Numbered from the stretch's first letter, positions 1 to 10,559 are shown. The stretch is DNA of 41,727 nt from Nemertoderma westbladi (GCA_032718475.1 JAUCBJ010005419.1:1-41727), one strand, 5' to 3'. A program made the numbers and translations. The notes: generated by a model from the sequence alone, not told the origin.

Positions 1-33
1 TGTTCTGGAAGACTGGCTAAGAAGTTTCCTAAG

Positions 34-441
34 GTGGTTCTGATTGTGTGCTACTCTCCAACTAGTGTTGCCCCTGTAGAGGAGGTGGAAAATTTCTACC
101 ACAATCTACAAGCAGCTACTGATGGAGTGGATCAGCATGCATTCTTAACATTCCTGGGAGACTTTAATGCAAGTCTGCATCAATCACCTACATCGCCCTG
201 GGTCTATAGCAATAGTGTTAACCGAAATTCTGTCCATCTTCAGGATTTTATCTCTGGAAATGTATTGTTTTCGGCTGGAACCCAGTTCAAGAAGTGAACT
301 GGAAAGCTATGGACTCATAGTGGACCCAGTGGTCACAAGTCCTAGATAGACCATATTCTGTTTCGTAGGAAATACAGGAGCTCTATACAAGACTGTAATG
401 CATTTACACTTCGACCCTTCTCCAGTGATCACCGCCTTATT
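34..441 (+). pseudogene. Endonuclease domain of RTE copy 1, frameshifted
   Basis: The frame at 34-297 encodes the middle of an exonuclease/endonuclease/phosphatase domain with LTFLGDFNA (Asp and Asn of the active site) near residues 38-46. Homologous sequence continues after about 290 in another frame, with the IDHI-like and SDHRL-like boxes that complete the domain before the RT. At least one indel has therefore broken the frame. The N-terminal endonuclease boxes lie left of the window. Confidence 0.8.
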
Positions 442-2643
442 GTGGCCAAGGTAAGACTTAGTCTGCGTGCTAGCAGAACAACGAAATCTGCCTTGCCGCG
501 GCATGACTGGTCCTCTCTGATGCAACAGCCAAGTGTGAGATCCAGCTTCACACTACAGCTGAGCAACAGGTATGAGGCTCTTGCCTCTGAGGCGGCAGAT
601 CACTGTGGGGGCTATACTGCCTTTACAGAAGCAGTTAAGTTAGCAGCTGCAGATACAGTTCCTGTATACCCTCGAAACAGGACTAGGGCCCCCTGGACTG
701 ACAACAAAATTCAGAAGTGCCGAAATGACCTTCATAAGGCGCAGAAAGAGTCCCGACTCAAACAGACTACAGCGGCCAAGAATGCAGTTAAGGCTGCATC
801 TAGGTCCCTGAACAGGCAGTACTCTGCTAATCTACAGGAGCTAATAAACCAACAGGTTGATGCCATCAATGATGCTGACGACAGCAGGCAATCATCCCAG
901 GCATGGAAATCGATCAATCTGCTTACTGGGCGGAAAAGCCAACCAACCACCAAGGTTAAGGCTGAATCACCAGCCGATCGCCTCAATGGTTGGAAAGCCC
1001 ACTTTGAAAAGCTCCTCAATAATGACAGGGTATTGCCTGACAACTTTATAGAAGTAAAAGTGTCTGAGTCTGTACTCCCAGATATTCCCATTGGCGATAT
1101 CTCCTTTGCAGAAGTGAAGGCTGCTGCAAAGAGCATTAAGACCAATCGTGCCAGTGGAGTAGATGGTGTTCCCCCTGAGGTCTTTAAAATACCTGAGTGT
1201 TTAAAGCTCATCTATCCCATCATAGTAGACATGTACCGAACAACTAGAGTCCCACAAGAAATGAAAACAAATAAGTTGGTGCCAGTTCCCAAGAAGGGCA
1301 ACCTAACACTCTATGGTTCTTTTCGGGGAATCTCATTGATCTCGATTGCTGCAAAGCTATACAATAGGATTCTATTAAATCGCATCAGGGATCCCATTGA
1401 GAGACTGCTCCGTGGAAATCAGAATGGGTTCCGTAAAGGTCGTGGGACCATGGAGCCCATTTTGGCACTTAGAAGGATAATTGAAGAGTTATCAAAAAAG
1501 AAAGACAGGCATCTGGCTGTTATCTTTGTTGACTTCTTCAAGGCCTTTGATTCAGTCTCTCGCTCACGTATGTTCAGCATACTTTCATTATATGGGATTC
1601 CTGATGAAATTATTGCAGCAATCAGATCAGTATACGATGGTTCGACAACATTTGTGTCTACTGTTGATGGTGACACAGAACCATTTGAAGTGTTATGGGG
1701 CGTCCTCCAAGGAGACACACTTGCACCATTCTTGTTCATTATTGTGGTTGACTATGTTCTACGCATGTCCTTAGATCATTATAATGATGATGGGGTGATG
1801 ATAACTCCACCTACTGGCTCCAGAAGTCGAGGAAATCCTGCCAAGTACCTAACTGATCTAGACTTTGCTGATGACTTAGGAGTTCTCTCAGAATCATTAG
1901 AGGGAGCCCAACGGCTCCTCAGCTCATTAGAACATGCTGCTTCTAGTGTTGGTCTTTTTATTAACTCCAGAAAGACCAAAATTCTGACAGTTAACTTTGA
2001 AAGTCCTCAGCAAGTCTCTGATCGGATGAGCATAAGCTCAAAGGATGGTATGCTTGAGCATGTGGACGACTTCTGTTACCTGGGATCATGGATCCGGAAG
2101 TCAGGTGAGGACCTTCGAATACGTAAGGGAAAGGCATGGGCAGCCTTGAATAGGCTTTCCAGGATTTGGAAGTCACCGAGAATTAATCGGAAACTTAAGG
2201 TCCGATTATTTAGAGCAGCAGTAGTTCCAGTACTCCTCTACGGGAGTCCATGCTGGGCTCTAACTGCTGAGGACACCAAATCTCTGGATGGCACATTCAC
2301 AAGAATGCTACGCCGGGTTCATTGTGTCAAGTACAATGCACACATCTCCAACCAGACACTATATAACACTGGAGGTGTCTCATTGGTTCCCCCAAGCTTG
2401 ACACTAGAACAAAATCGCCTCCGCTTTGCAGGACATTGCTTTCGCCGTGAGGACCAGCCAGTGCATAATCTTCTACTTTGGCAGCCTCATGGAGTGAATA
2501 AGCATGGTGGACAGCCCATGACTTTCTTGAGACGCATCTTAAAGGACACTGGCCTTAAAGATGCGGATGATCTAGCAAATGTCATGGGTGATAGGGAGTT
2601 GTGGCGGTGCAATTTTGTTGACAAGCCGGCACAGCATTCTTAA
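442..2643 (+). CDS. Endonuclease-reverse transcriptase polyprotein, RT and C-terminal part
   Basis: This 733-codon frame has no internal stop. The first ATG is internal to the real protein, because the endonuclease domain lies upstream (34-441) in shifted frames. RT blocks appear in order: ASGVDGVPPEVF (about residue 238), VPVPKKGN and FRGISL, GFRKGRGTMEPI, VIFVDFFKAFDSVSR (about 360-375), GVLQGDTLAPFLF (about 420-435) and LDFADDLGVL, whose catalytic FADD lies near residues 475-478. The C-terminal 200 residues contain a GHCFRRED segment common to this group. All catalytic aspartates are present, so the RT core looks intact. The upstream endonuclease frame break means the copy as a whole is probably dead unless that break is a sequencing error. 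Confidence 0.85.
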   Translation: MAKVRLSLRASRTTKSALPRHDWSSLMQQPSVRSSFTLQLSNRYEALASEAADHCGGYTAFTEAVKLAAADTVPVYPRNRTRAPWTDNKIQKCRNDLHKAQKESRLKQTTAAKNAVKAASRSLNRQYSANLQELINQQVDAINDADDSRQSSQAWKSINLLTGRKSQPTTKVKAESPADRLNGWKAHFEKLLNNDRVLPDNFIEVKVSESVLPDIPIGDISFAEVKAAAKSIKTNRASGVDGVPPEVFKIPECLKLIYPIIVDMYRTTRVPQEMKTNKLVPVPKKGNLTLYGSFRGISLISIAAKLYNRILLNRIRDPIERLLRGNQNGFRKGRGTMEPILALRRIIEELSKKKDRHLAVIFVDFFKAFDSVSRSRMFSILSLYGIPDEIIAAIRSVYDGSTTFVSTVDGDTEPFEVLWGVLQGDTLAPFLFIIVVDYVLRMSLDHYNDDGVMITPPTGSRSRGNPAKYLTDLDFADDLGVLSESLEGAQRLLSSLEHAASSVGLFINSRKTKILTVNFESPQQVSDRMSISSKDGMLEHVDDFCYLGSWIRKSGEDLRIRKGKAWAALNRLSRIWKSPRINRKLKVRLFRAAVVPVLLYGSPCWALTAEDTKSLDGTFTRMLRRVHCVKYNAHISNQTLYNTGGVSLVPPSLTLEQNRLRFAGHCFRREDQPVHNLLLWQPHGVNKHGGQPMTFLRRILKDTGLKDADDLANVMGDRELWRCNFVDKPAQHS

Positions 2644-2768
2644 AAATGCAGCTGCAATGCAGCATGCCGATCCTAGTAGTAGTATGGATAAATAGTCCTA
2701 ATACTAATATAATTGTTATGGATAAATAGTCCTAATACTATTATGAAAGGAACTCAAACAAACAAATG
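2644..2768. other. RTE 3' tail and short spacer
   Basis: Two near copies of TGGATAAATAGTCCTAATACTA (about 2685-2705 and 2721-2742) follow the shared 3' end of the element. No gene is seen. Confidence 0.6.
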
Positions 2769-3738
2769 TCAATAGCGTCGTCCTGCGCGGGCATATACTG
2801 AACGAGAGTTTTTTATCATAGGTCTTCGAAAATTAGTAAAAGCTGGTTGATTTACTTTACTTTCATCTTCCTCATTACCCAACTGTTTCTTAATTTTATT
2901 CAATTGTTCATTAATTTTCAATAATTTACTTTTATTTCCCCTGACCTGTCTTAATATCTCTTCTTTATTTTCATCATTATCTTCTAAATGTTTAATAAAT
3001 TTCTGTAATTTAATTTTACTTCCTAGAACTTGGGTCAATGTCGCCTCTTTATTTTCTTCATTTTCCTTCAAATGTTTAAGAATTTTCTGCAATTTATTCT
3101 TATTTCCAAGTAATTGTCTCAATATTTCCTCGTTATCATCATTTTCATACTCGTCACTTTCCCGATCTTCACTTTCTTCATCCTCTTCTGACCTTCACTT
3201 TCTTCATCCTCTTCTGACCTTCACTTTCTTCATCCTCTTCCCAACCTTCACTTTTTTCATCCTCTTCCCCACCTTCACTTTCTTCATCCTCTTCCTGTTC
3301 TTCACTTTCATGATCTTCACTTTCTTCATCCTCTTCCTGTTCTTCACTTTCTTCATCCTCTTCCTGTTCTTCACTTTCTTCATCCTCTTCCTGTTCTTCA
3401 CTTTCTTCATCCTCTTCCCTTCACTTTCTTCATCCTCTTCCCCACCTTCACTTTCTTCATCCTTTTCCTGTTCTTCACTTTCATGATCTTCACTGTTCTT
3501 CACTTTCTTCATTCTCTTCCTGACCTTCGCTTTCTTCATCCTCTTCCTGACCTTCGCTTTCTTCATCCTCTTCCTGATCTTCACTTTCTTCGTTCTCAAC
3601 TTCACTCTCTTCAACTTCATCCTGACCCTCACTATTTTCATTCTCAATCTCATCGTCCTCTTCTTCTTCATCTTTCTTACTAAAATTTTCTTCATTTTCT
3701 AGGGGTAACTGTTTTTGTATCCCTATCAAAATATTCAT
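2769..3738 (-). pseudogene. Glu/Lys-rich repeat protein, frameshifted
   Basis: On the minus strand an ATG at 3738-3736 opens an extremely acidic frame (runs of E, D and S) that leaves frame in the Glu-rich repeat (about 3200-3500). It resumes as a 117-residue frame ending at 2769. The acidic part is a degenerate repeat of roughly 24-27 nt reading EEDEESEGQ-like units. Slippage there, including changes between GAA-rich registers, explains the frame loss. The C-terminal part has three divergent copies of a roughly 28-residue unit (LGNKNKLQKILKHLKENEE, LGSKIKLQKFIKHLEDNDE and RGNKSKLLKINEQLNK), probably helical or coiled coil, followed by a basic tail. I do not recognise the family. It starts within the stop codon of the zinc-finger frame upstream. 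Confidence 0.55.
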
Positions 3739-3956
3739 AACTTATGAAATTTATTTTCCATTGTCTGTTTTATCTTTAATATATCACGCTCATCTCTCTT
3801 TTTATTTAAATCTTCACTAAAAATATCTTCGGATTTTTTAAATTTTTTTGGTAACGGATCTATTAGTTTATCCTTTCTATGTGTTTCCATATGACGAGAT
3901 AGATTGTTTTGTATCATTTCTTTATTACAAACCGAACATCTTTCATCTCTATGCAT
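3735..3956 (-). CDS. Small single C2H2 zinc-finger protein
   Basis: A 73-residue minus-strand frame starting MHRDERCSVCNKEM contains one C-x2-C-x11-H-x3-H finger at residues 7-25, followed by a Lys-rich tail. Its TGA (3737-3735) overlaps the ATG (3738-3736) of the Glu-rich frame as ATGA. Such overlap is unusual for cellular eukaryotic genes and is more typical of DNA viruses or compact virus-like transposons such as Polintons and adintoviruses. I could not find capsid, polymerase or integrase sequence nearby to support that. It may be a fragment left between two RTE insertions. Confidence 0.45.
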   Translation of the reverse strand: MHRDERCSVCNKEMIQNNLSRHMETHRKDKLIDPLPKKFKKSEDIFSEDLNKKRDERDILKIKQTMENKFHKL

Positions 3957-4547
3957 TATATAGCAATGTCAATTGATAATATTGAATTTTCGCTAAATGA
4001 TTTTACAAAATTTTAAATAAATAAAACTTTTATGAAAATTGAAAATAAATAAAACTTTTAAAAATAAAAATTAGAGAATGAATGGGAATGCGGTGAATGG
4101 GGGCTATTATAGAGGGAGGCTAGAATGGAGTTGTGAAAGAAGAATAATGTATTACAAACCAGATGTTTATTGTAATTTTCTCAGGCGAATTTGACAATGG
4201 TCGTATGGTGTGTAATTAATGGTTGCAGTTGGCCTATGTGCAATTAAATGTGCAAGTAAACCTTTGGTTTCCAATCTTACATAATAGCAAAGCTGGAGGT
4301 TTAAATAATTTTCAAATCGTGCAAGCCCCATGTTGACATACAGTATAACCCAACATTGGATTCAATGGGATTAGTCATCCTACGTCTAATAAGAGCCAAG
4401 ACAAACCTGTAAGGGTAAATAGGTTTTGGGCCTCGCCCCATCTTTTCTATTTCATTCTACTCTATCATTACCTACTGTATGACAAAAATAATACAAATGT
4501 ACTGTATACAGTATTATTGTTCCTATTGTATTGTATATTTTATCTAT
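3957..4547. other. AT-rich spacer, no gene seen
   Basis: About 590 bp between the zinc-finger frame and the inverted RTE copy. It contains a short local duplication (AAATAAATAAAACTTTT twice near 4015-4060). No coding or RNA signature is recognised. Confidence 0.6.
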
Positions 4548-4560
4548 TGTACCTACTGTA
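4548..4560 (+). repeat. Candidate target-site duplication, left (RTE copy 2)
   Basis: TGTACCTACTGTA is identical to 6861-6873 and directly abuts the 3' end of the inverted element. Confidence 0.65.
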
Positions 4561-6860
4561 CTACTACTAGGATCGGCATGCTGCATTGCAGCTGCATTTT
4601 TAAGAATGCTGTGCCGGCTTGTCAACAAAATTGCACCGCCACAACTCCCTATCACCCATGATATTTGCTAGATCATCCGCATCTTTAAGGCCAGTGTCCT
4701 TCAAGATGCGTCTCAAGAAAGTCATGGGCTGTCCACCATGCTTATTCACTCCATGAGGCTGCCAAAGTACAAGATTATGCACTGGCTGGTCCTCACGGCG
4801 AAAGCAATGTCCTGCAAAGCGGAGGCGATTTTGTTCTAGTGTCAAGCTTGGGGGAACCAATGAGACACCTCCAATGTTATATAGTGTCTGGTTGGAGATG
4901 TGTGCATTGTACTTGACACAATGAACCCGGCGTAGCATTCTTGTGAATGTGCCATCCAGAGATTTGGTGTCTTCAGCAGTTAGAGCCCAGCATGGACTCC
5001 CGTAGAGGAGTACTGGAACTACTGCTGCTCTAAATAATCGGACCTTAAGTTTCCGATTAATTCTCGGTGACTTCCAAATCCTGGAAAGCCTATTCAAGGC
5101 TGCCCATGCCTTTCCCTTTCGTATTCGAAGGTCCTCACCTGACTTCCGGATCCATGATCCCAGGTAACAGAAGTCGTCCACATGCTCAAGCATACCATCC
5201 TTTGAGCTTATGCTCATCCGATCAGAGACTTGCTGAGGACTTTCAAAGTTAACGGTCACAATTTTGGTCTTTCTGGAGTTAAAAAAAAGACCAACACTAG
5301 AAGCAGCATGTTCTAATGAGCTGAGGAGCCGTTGGGCTCCCTCTAATGATTCTGAGAGTACTCCTAAGTCATCAGCAAAGTCTAGATCAGTTAGGTACTT
5401 GGCAGGATTTCCTCGACTTCTGGAGCCAGTAGGTGGATTTATCATCATCCCATCATCATTATGATGATCTAAGGACATGCGTAGAACATAGTCAACCACA
5501 ATAATGAACAAGAATGGTGCAAGTGTGTCTCCTTGGAGGACGCCCCATAACACTTCAAATGGTTCTGTGTCACCGTCAACAGTAGACACAAATGTTGTCG
5601 AACCATCGTATACTGATCTGATTGCTGCAATAATTTCATATAAAAGGAATTTCATATATCAGGAATCCCATATAATGAAAGTATGCTGAACATACGTGAG
5701 CGAGAGACTGAATCAAAGGCCTTGAAGAAGTCAACAAAGATAACAGCCAGATGCCTGTCTTTCTTTTTTGATAATTCTTCAATTATCCTTCTAAGTGCCA
5801 AAATGGGCTCCATGGTCCCACGACCTTTACGGAACCCATTCTGATTTCCACGGAGCAGTCTCTCAATGGGATCCCTGATGCGATTTAATAGAATCCTATT
5901 GTATAGCTTTGCAGCAATCGAGATCAATGAGATTCCCCGAAAAGAACCATAGAGTGTTAGGTTGCCCTTCTTGGGAACTGGCACCAACTTATTTGTTTTC
6001 ATTTCTTGTGGGACTCTTGTTGTTCGGTACATATCTACTATGATGGGATAGATTAGCTTTAAACACTCAGGTATTTTAAAGACCTCAGGGGGAACACCAT
6101 CTACTCCACTGGCACGATTGGTCTTAATGCTCTTTGCAGCAGCCTTCACTTCTGCAAAGGAGATATCGCCAATGGAAATATCTGGGAGTACAGACTCAGA
6201 CACTTTGACTTCTATAAAGTTATCAGGCAATACCCTGTCATTATTGAGGAGCTTTTCAAAGTGGGCTTTCCAACCATTGAGGCGATCGGCTGGTGATTCA
6301 GCCTTAACCTTGGTGGTTGGTTGGCTTTTCCGCCCAGTAAGCAGATTGATTGATTTCCATGCCTGGGATGATTGCCTGCTGTCGTCAGCATCATTGATGG
6401 CATCAACCTGTTGGTTTATTAGCTCCTGTAGATTAACAGAGTACTGCCTGTTCAGGGACCTAGATGCAGCCTTAACTGCATTCTTGGCCGCTGTAGTCTG
6501 TTTGAGTCGGGACTCTTTCTGCGCCTTATGAAGGTCATTTCAGCACTTCTGAATTTTGTTGTCAGTCCAGGGGGCCCTTTTCCTGTTTCGAGGGTATACA
6601 GGAACTGTTTCTGCAGCTGCTAACTTAACTGCTTCTGTAAAGGCAGTATAGCCCTCACAGTGATCTGCCGCCTCAGAGGCAAGAGCCTCATACCTGTTGC
6701 TCAGCTGTAGTGTGAAGCTGGATCTCACACTTGGCTGTTGCAACAGAGAGGACCAGTCATGCCGCGGCAGGGCAGATTTCGTTGTTCTGCTAGCACGCAG
6801 ACTAAGTCTTACCTTGGCCACAATAAGGCGGTGATCACTGGAGAAGGGTCGAAGTGTAAA
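4561..6860 (-). mobile_element. RTE-like non-LTR retrotransposon, copy 2 (inverted, 5'-truncated)
   Basis: Reading leftward, this block is a close copy of the element at 1-2690, from the RT N-terminal region to the same 3' end (GATCCTAGTAGTAGTA). It is 5'-truncated at about 6860, just inside the last endonuclease box. A 13-bp direct repeat, TGTACCTACTGTA, lies at 4548-4560 on the 3' side and 6861-6873 on the 5' side, and looks like the target-site duplication. The coding sequence is interrupted three ways: a 20-bp insertion near 5640-5660, a CGA-to-TGA nonsense change at about 6540, and loss of the 5' part. Confidence 0.88.
4600..6821 (-). pseudogene. Reverse transcriptase pseudogene of RTE copy 2
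   Basis: Three frames together cover the RT: 6821-6540, 6530-5652 (open upstream of its first ATG at 6230) and 5655-4600. The break near 6540 is a stop where copy 1 has CGA after the IQKC sequence, consistent with CpG decay. The break near 5652 is a 20-bp insertion (a partly repeated ATATGAAATT stretch) just before the AAIRSVYDGS block. The catalytic FADD box is intact in the left frame, and GFRKGRGTMEPI and VDFFKAFDSV in the middle frame. Residue identity to copy 1 is very high, so the two copies come from a recently active family. Confidence 0.85.
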
Positions 6861-6873
6861 TGTACCTACTGTA
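6861..6873 (+). repeat. Candidate target-site duplication, right (RTE copy 2)
   Basis: TGTACCTACTGTA begins exactly where similarity to copy 1 stops. Confidence 0.65.
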
Positions 6874-7273
6874 GTACTATCTATTCATCGCGCGTCCCCT
6901 ATCTGATTGATTTGTATCAAATTAAATTGCCTTTGGCAACATTATTTGATACAAATCGATCGATTAAGCAATTAATTAATTGTTTAATCAGCCAATTAAT
7001 TGATTGATTAATTAATTAATGACCTACTTAACACCTAAGGTGTGAAGTTGGTCCAACTGTCGCCGAAATGGGGTTCATCTTACTACTCTAGACCACTACG
7101 GTTCTCAATGTATCTTGCCTGACTAGACCACTACGGTCAAATAGACCAATTGTAATAACTAGAAGATTACATTCCATATAAAAATTCTCACACCACATAA
7201 ATTGTACAAATACTAAATTAAATAATAACAACTTATTAACACATATAACAGGGTTAGTTTCAACCAAATACAA
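6874..7273. other. AT-rich spacer with ATTAATTAATT tracts
   Basis: Low-complexity TTAATTAAT and GATTGATT tracts lie at 6950-7020. A 14-bp direct repeat, TAGACCACTACGGT, occurs near 7089 and 7124. No gene is seen. The right part is the 3' flank of the deaminase gene. Confidence 0.6.
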
Positions 7274-7279
7274 TTTATT
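7274..7279 (-). promoter_or_regulatory. Poly(A) signal AATAAA for cytidine deaminase
   Basis: AATAAA on the minus strand, about 35 nt past the deaminase stop codon. Confidence 0.55.
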
Positions 7280-7314
7280 GCTGTAATATTGTTTGGGATG
7301 CAATAACTGGGATT

Positions 7315-7776
7315 CTAAGTGGTCCGTCTAAACGAGGCATCTAATACTGCGTCAACGAAATCTAGAGACCGAGGTAACAGATCACTCAACTTCTCAACAA
7401 CATAAGACCTGTCGCTTCTCGCCATAATAACCTCCATATCTCTCTTCCCATCGCTAACTGGTGCCGCGAACTCCGCTAGTAATTGCCGACAGATCCCACA
7501 AGGGGCGCACACATCGCCAGCCTTCACGTCACCGCAGATTGCGACGGCGGTTATCCTGCGACAACCTCGGTTTACTGCTCCGCATATGGCACTGCGTTCG
7601 GCGCAGATTGTTCCCGAGTACGAGGCGCATTCTATGTTACAACCCCGAAATACCGTCCCGCCATCCGCCAAAACTGCCGCCCCAACGGAAAAATTTGAGT
7701 ATCGATTATATGCGAATTGCTTAGCCTGGAAACATTCGTCTATTAGTTTGGTTATAATTTCTTTATTTAATGCCAT
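7315..7776 (-). CDS. cda: Cytidine deaminase
   Basis: This complete 153-residue frame matches the usual length of homotetrameric zinc cytidine deaminases, which convert cytidine and deoxycytidine to uridine forms in pyrimidine salvage. Substrate-contact residues are in CNIECASY (Asn47, Glu49). The catalytic motif CAE is Cys58-Ala59-Glu60, with Glu60 the proton shuttle. The second zinc motif is PCGIC with Cys93 and Cys96. All catalytic residues are present and no stop interrupts the frame. The start at 7776 is the first Met before a standard N-terminal helix. No intron is visible, so it is either a naturally intronless gene or an intact retrocopy. It lies 2.1 kb downstream of the CPEB1 stop in the same orientation. 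Confidence 0.93.
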   Translation of the reverse strand: MALNKEIITKLIDECFQAKQFAYNRYSNFSVGAAVLADGGTVFRGCNIECASYSGTICAERSAICGAVNRGCRRITAVAICGDVKAGDVCAPCGICRQLLAEFAAPVSDGKRDMEVIMARSDRSYVVEKLSDLLPRSLDFVDAVLDASFRRTT

Positions 7777-9867
7777 CTCATGTCATCAAACTCCACAAAA
7801 TATCAGGTATTATTATAAATTAAAATGAATAAAAAAAGTTATATTATAAAACTTATAATATTATAATGTTGTACTAATGTTAAATAACAACGTCGGCATT
7901 GTGTTTACACCCGTTGATAGCTACTGAATCCTAACATTTTCGTAACTACCAGTAGGCCTACAGAAGAAATGTTACTATGTTAGCTTTGATGTCAGTGGGT
8001 CTTGTCTTCAATGAACAATAAAACCGAGAATCATAATTTAGTTTCCAAATCAACAATAAAAATTAAATGGTCAGGGAGAAACGCGGGAGAGTATTTAATG
8101 AGGTTGGGAGATTGAATAAAGCGACACAAAACTTATACTAGAAAGGCCAATTTCCTCTCTTTACTGACTATGTAGTGGGACTTCACCTATTATCTATGAT
8201 TACAACATTGTTGGCTCTTGTTATACATTAGGTGCTTAGTTCGGCGCCAATTACGCTTTACTACATACACAATGGAGGCCGTAGTTCGGTGTGTTTGTCC
8301 AGTGATTACTTTGTTGAAAACAGGCGTCCAAAACAAATCATAGTAGAGTTAATTATTTATTGATATTGGTATTCCTGGTATTGGTGGAAATTATTCCGAA
8401 TTATTTATATTAAATTATTTGCATTATTGTGTAAAATAGTCTTAATTCTAGCGTAAGTCTATTGAAAAGCCGTTCCAGTAACAGGGAAATTAACAAATCG
8501 ATCCCTGGGTGGGTAGAATCCTTAAATCCTTAAATGTAAAATAAAAACTTCCCAGACTCCTGCTCAACCATATAGGTGAATAGTGAATATAATCTTTGAC
8601 AATTTATTTAAATAAGTACCATATGCCGTACTCTGCTAACAGATCGTTGACCCAAACCAGAAACTATCGATTTATTCACCTTTATTTTACACAATACAAA
8701 CAACTCGCACCCACCTTGATATATATTATTAGCCAAGTATTGTTCCTAATTTAAACAAGCCACCAAAACAATTTACATGTAAACCGTATAGATTTAACCG
8801 TCGATTTAACAGTCGATACATGGAACTGTTTAGTATAAATCTCGAACTACCACCACGAACAAATTATAATGGCGATCACAATAGAGCAAACAATAGAAAT
8901 GGTACAAAGCCAAAATTAAATCCTTTAACATTATTTAACGCTTCCATAAAATAAAAAAAATCCTATCTACTTATCGGTACTCAATATGTAGTATTAAACT
9001 CTTAAAACGACAAAAAATAGAACAAAACTCACAAAATAAGATATCACAAGATTTTAACATAAATAAACAACCAGACAGAATTATTAAATCTCCTCGATTA
9101 AATTATATTCAATAATAGGCCTACAGCATATCCCAGATATTGAGGAAAAATAACTGAACTAATTTATTATAGTTTTAATTACCTATAGAATGAAAACGTA
9201 GAATCTAAGAAATCCGATAAAATAATTTAGAGAAACTAGAAAAATAATTATATTGGATAAGATGGGATTATATTAATAATATTATACTAAAACAGTGGTT
9301 TCGCATTTACATAAATAAGTTAAGATGATTGCGGACATTAATCAATATACGCAATATTTTATGCAGAGACCAGAAGTCTAACACATTTAATAGGAATGTT
9401 ATTGACCACATTATGTATATAAAATACTGCAAAACCACTAAGTAGGTACCGGTACGCTATCCCAAATGGCTAAATGTTTAATTTAATTATCTAAAGATTT
9501 AAGAAAAGAACAACGTATTATATTGTAGAGATAATAAAAGAAAATAAATTCTAGCACCTCAAATAAGTAGCGAGTAAGCACAAATAATATTAGCACAAAT
9601 AAATTGTATTTAGCGAAATTCTTGGAGCAACTAAATTATAAACAAATAAATGACATTTTGCTAAACAGTAAAGAAATAATGAAATAATGCGACATACATG
9701 ATTGTAAATTTAGAACTTTTCGCTCAAAAATAACAATATACTGAGCCAAATCCATAGCCAAATAAATTACAATGATGCACCTCTATGTATCTAATAACAG
9801 CTTTTTCAAATACATCCATTTTCTGGTATCGTATAAATATAATCCTTAACCAATCGAGTGAGTAATG
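7777..9867. other. AT-rich intergenic region, no gene recognised
   Basis: This is roughly 2.1 kb of AT-rich sequence between the deaminase start and the CPEB1 3' end. It should hold the deaminase promoter (left part) and the CPEB1 3' UTR (right part). A more GC-containing patch at about 8230-8320 could be promoter or first-exon sequence, but nothing confirms that. No RNA gene or coding exon is seen. Confidence 0.5.
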
Positions 9868-9873
9868 TTTATT
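9868..9873 (-). promoter_or_regulatory. AATAAA close to the CPEB1 stop
   Basis: AATAAA on the minus strand only about 23 nt after the CPEB1 stop codon. If used it would give a very short 3' UTR; further AATAAA motifs are frequent downstream, so the true site is uncertain. Confidence 0.35.
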
Positions 9874-9895
9874 GAAATAAGACGTCCCTCTGGAA

Positions 9896-10236
9896 CTAAA
9901 AGAGACAACCCATAACCGAAGAGTTTGCGCGGGGTTTTTGATTTCGCATTAGCGGCCTATGAGAGCGCTGTGAGTAACTGCAGTGTTGCCACAGCCAACA
10001 GGTGCGACAGAAGTACTTGAAGCAGAGCGGGTCCCGACAGAAGAACGGGCCGTTGTTGACCCCGCAGAGGGAGCACATCTCGTCCTCGAGGTAGGGGTCC
10101 ACCTGGATCTTCTTGCTAAACTTCGGAGCTTTGATCTCGATGAAGGCAGCCGTAACGGCCTTCATGAAACTGTGGTGGTTACCGAATGTTACGCGCCCGG
10201 ATCCTATTGGGTACTTGAACTTGTCGGTGTCGATTC
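9896..10236 (-). CDS. CPEB1: CPEB1/Orb-like protein, terminal exon (RRM2 end and ZZ-type zinc domain)
   Basis: CPEB proteins bind U-rich CPE elements in mRNA 3' UTRs and control cytoplasmic polyadenylation and translation. This exon begins after a TTTATTTCTCAG acceptor, in phase 1, with [18 protein letters not shown], the RNP1 part of RRM2. It continues through the conserved linker [14 protein letters not shown] into the zinc-binding module: C-x2-C (CSLC), [18 protein letters not shown], then His residues in WQHC and [10 protein letters not shown]. It ends after 112 codons at TAG. The VDPYLED and FFCRDP signatures match the CPEB1/Orb branch rather than CPEB2-4/Orb2. The exon is intact. The preceding exon at 19305-19464 ends in the complementary phase. 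Confidence 0.93.
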
Positions 10237-10559
10237 CTGAGAAATAAATAGTCGGGAGAAAAACATCCACGAGGGAAAAACGTGTAGATAACAGCAAATA
10301 ACTACTTTATTTACAGCACAGAAGTAAGGCAGTACAGTGACGGGTGGAGGTAGGAATGCAAGCGAGGACACCGTAATATGTGGGAAACCAGGTAGAGCAG
10401 CAGCGACACAGGATAACCGATCGGACATTGTCAGTAGACTGTATATATCTTACAGCACTAGGTCAGGGTACTACTGGTACTCAACTACAGAGCTACGTAC
10501 AGACAGACAGTAGGACCTAACATGCTTACGCATATACATCTAATCACATGTAAAAGACT

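Larger units (their letters stand above)
1..2690 (+). mobile_element. RTE-like non-LTR retrotransposon, copy 1 (left edge cut by window)
   Basis: The block runs from an apurinic-type endonuclease domain into a reverse transcriptase and then a short 3' tail. The endonuclease is seen at 34-441 as the GDFNA box (about 160-175), an IDHI-like box near 340-355 and an SDHRL-like box near 424-440, with a frame change around 290. The RT follows in one long frame. The 3' sequence after the stop is AT-rich with a repeated TGGATAAATAGTCCTAATACTA motif, typical of RTE-type elements that end in short tandem repeats rather than poly-A. The same family recurs inverted at 4561-6860, and the shared sequence ends near the GATCCTAGTAGTAGTA motif at about 2670-2686. 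The clade assignment (RTE/RTEX) rests on motif style, not on a search. Confidence 0.88.

Noticed and set aside
3483-3683. Plus-strand Leu/Pro/His-rich ORF
   Set aside because: It is the complement of the Glu-rich GAA repeat.
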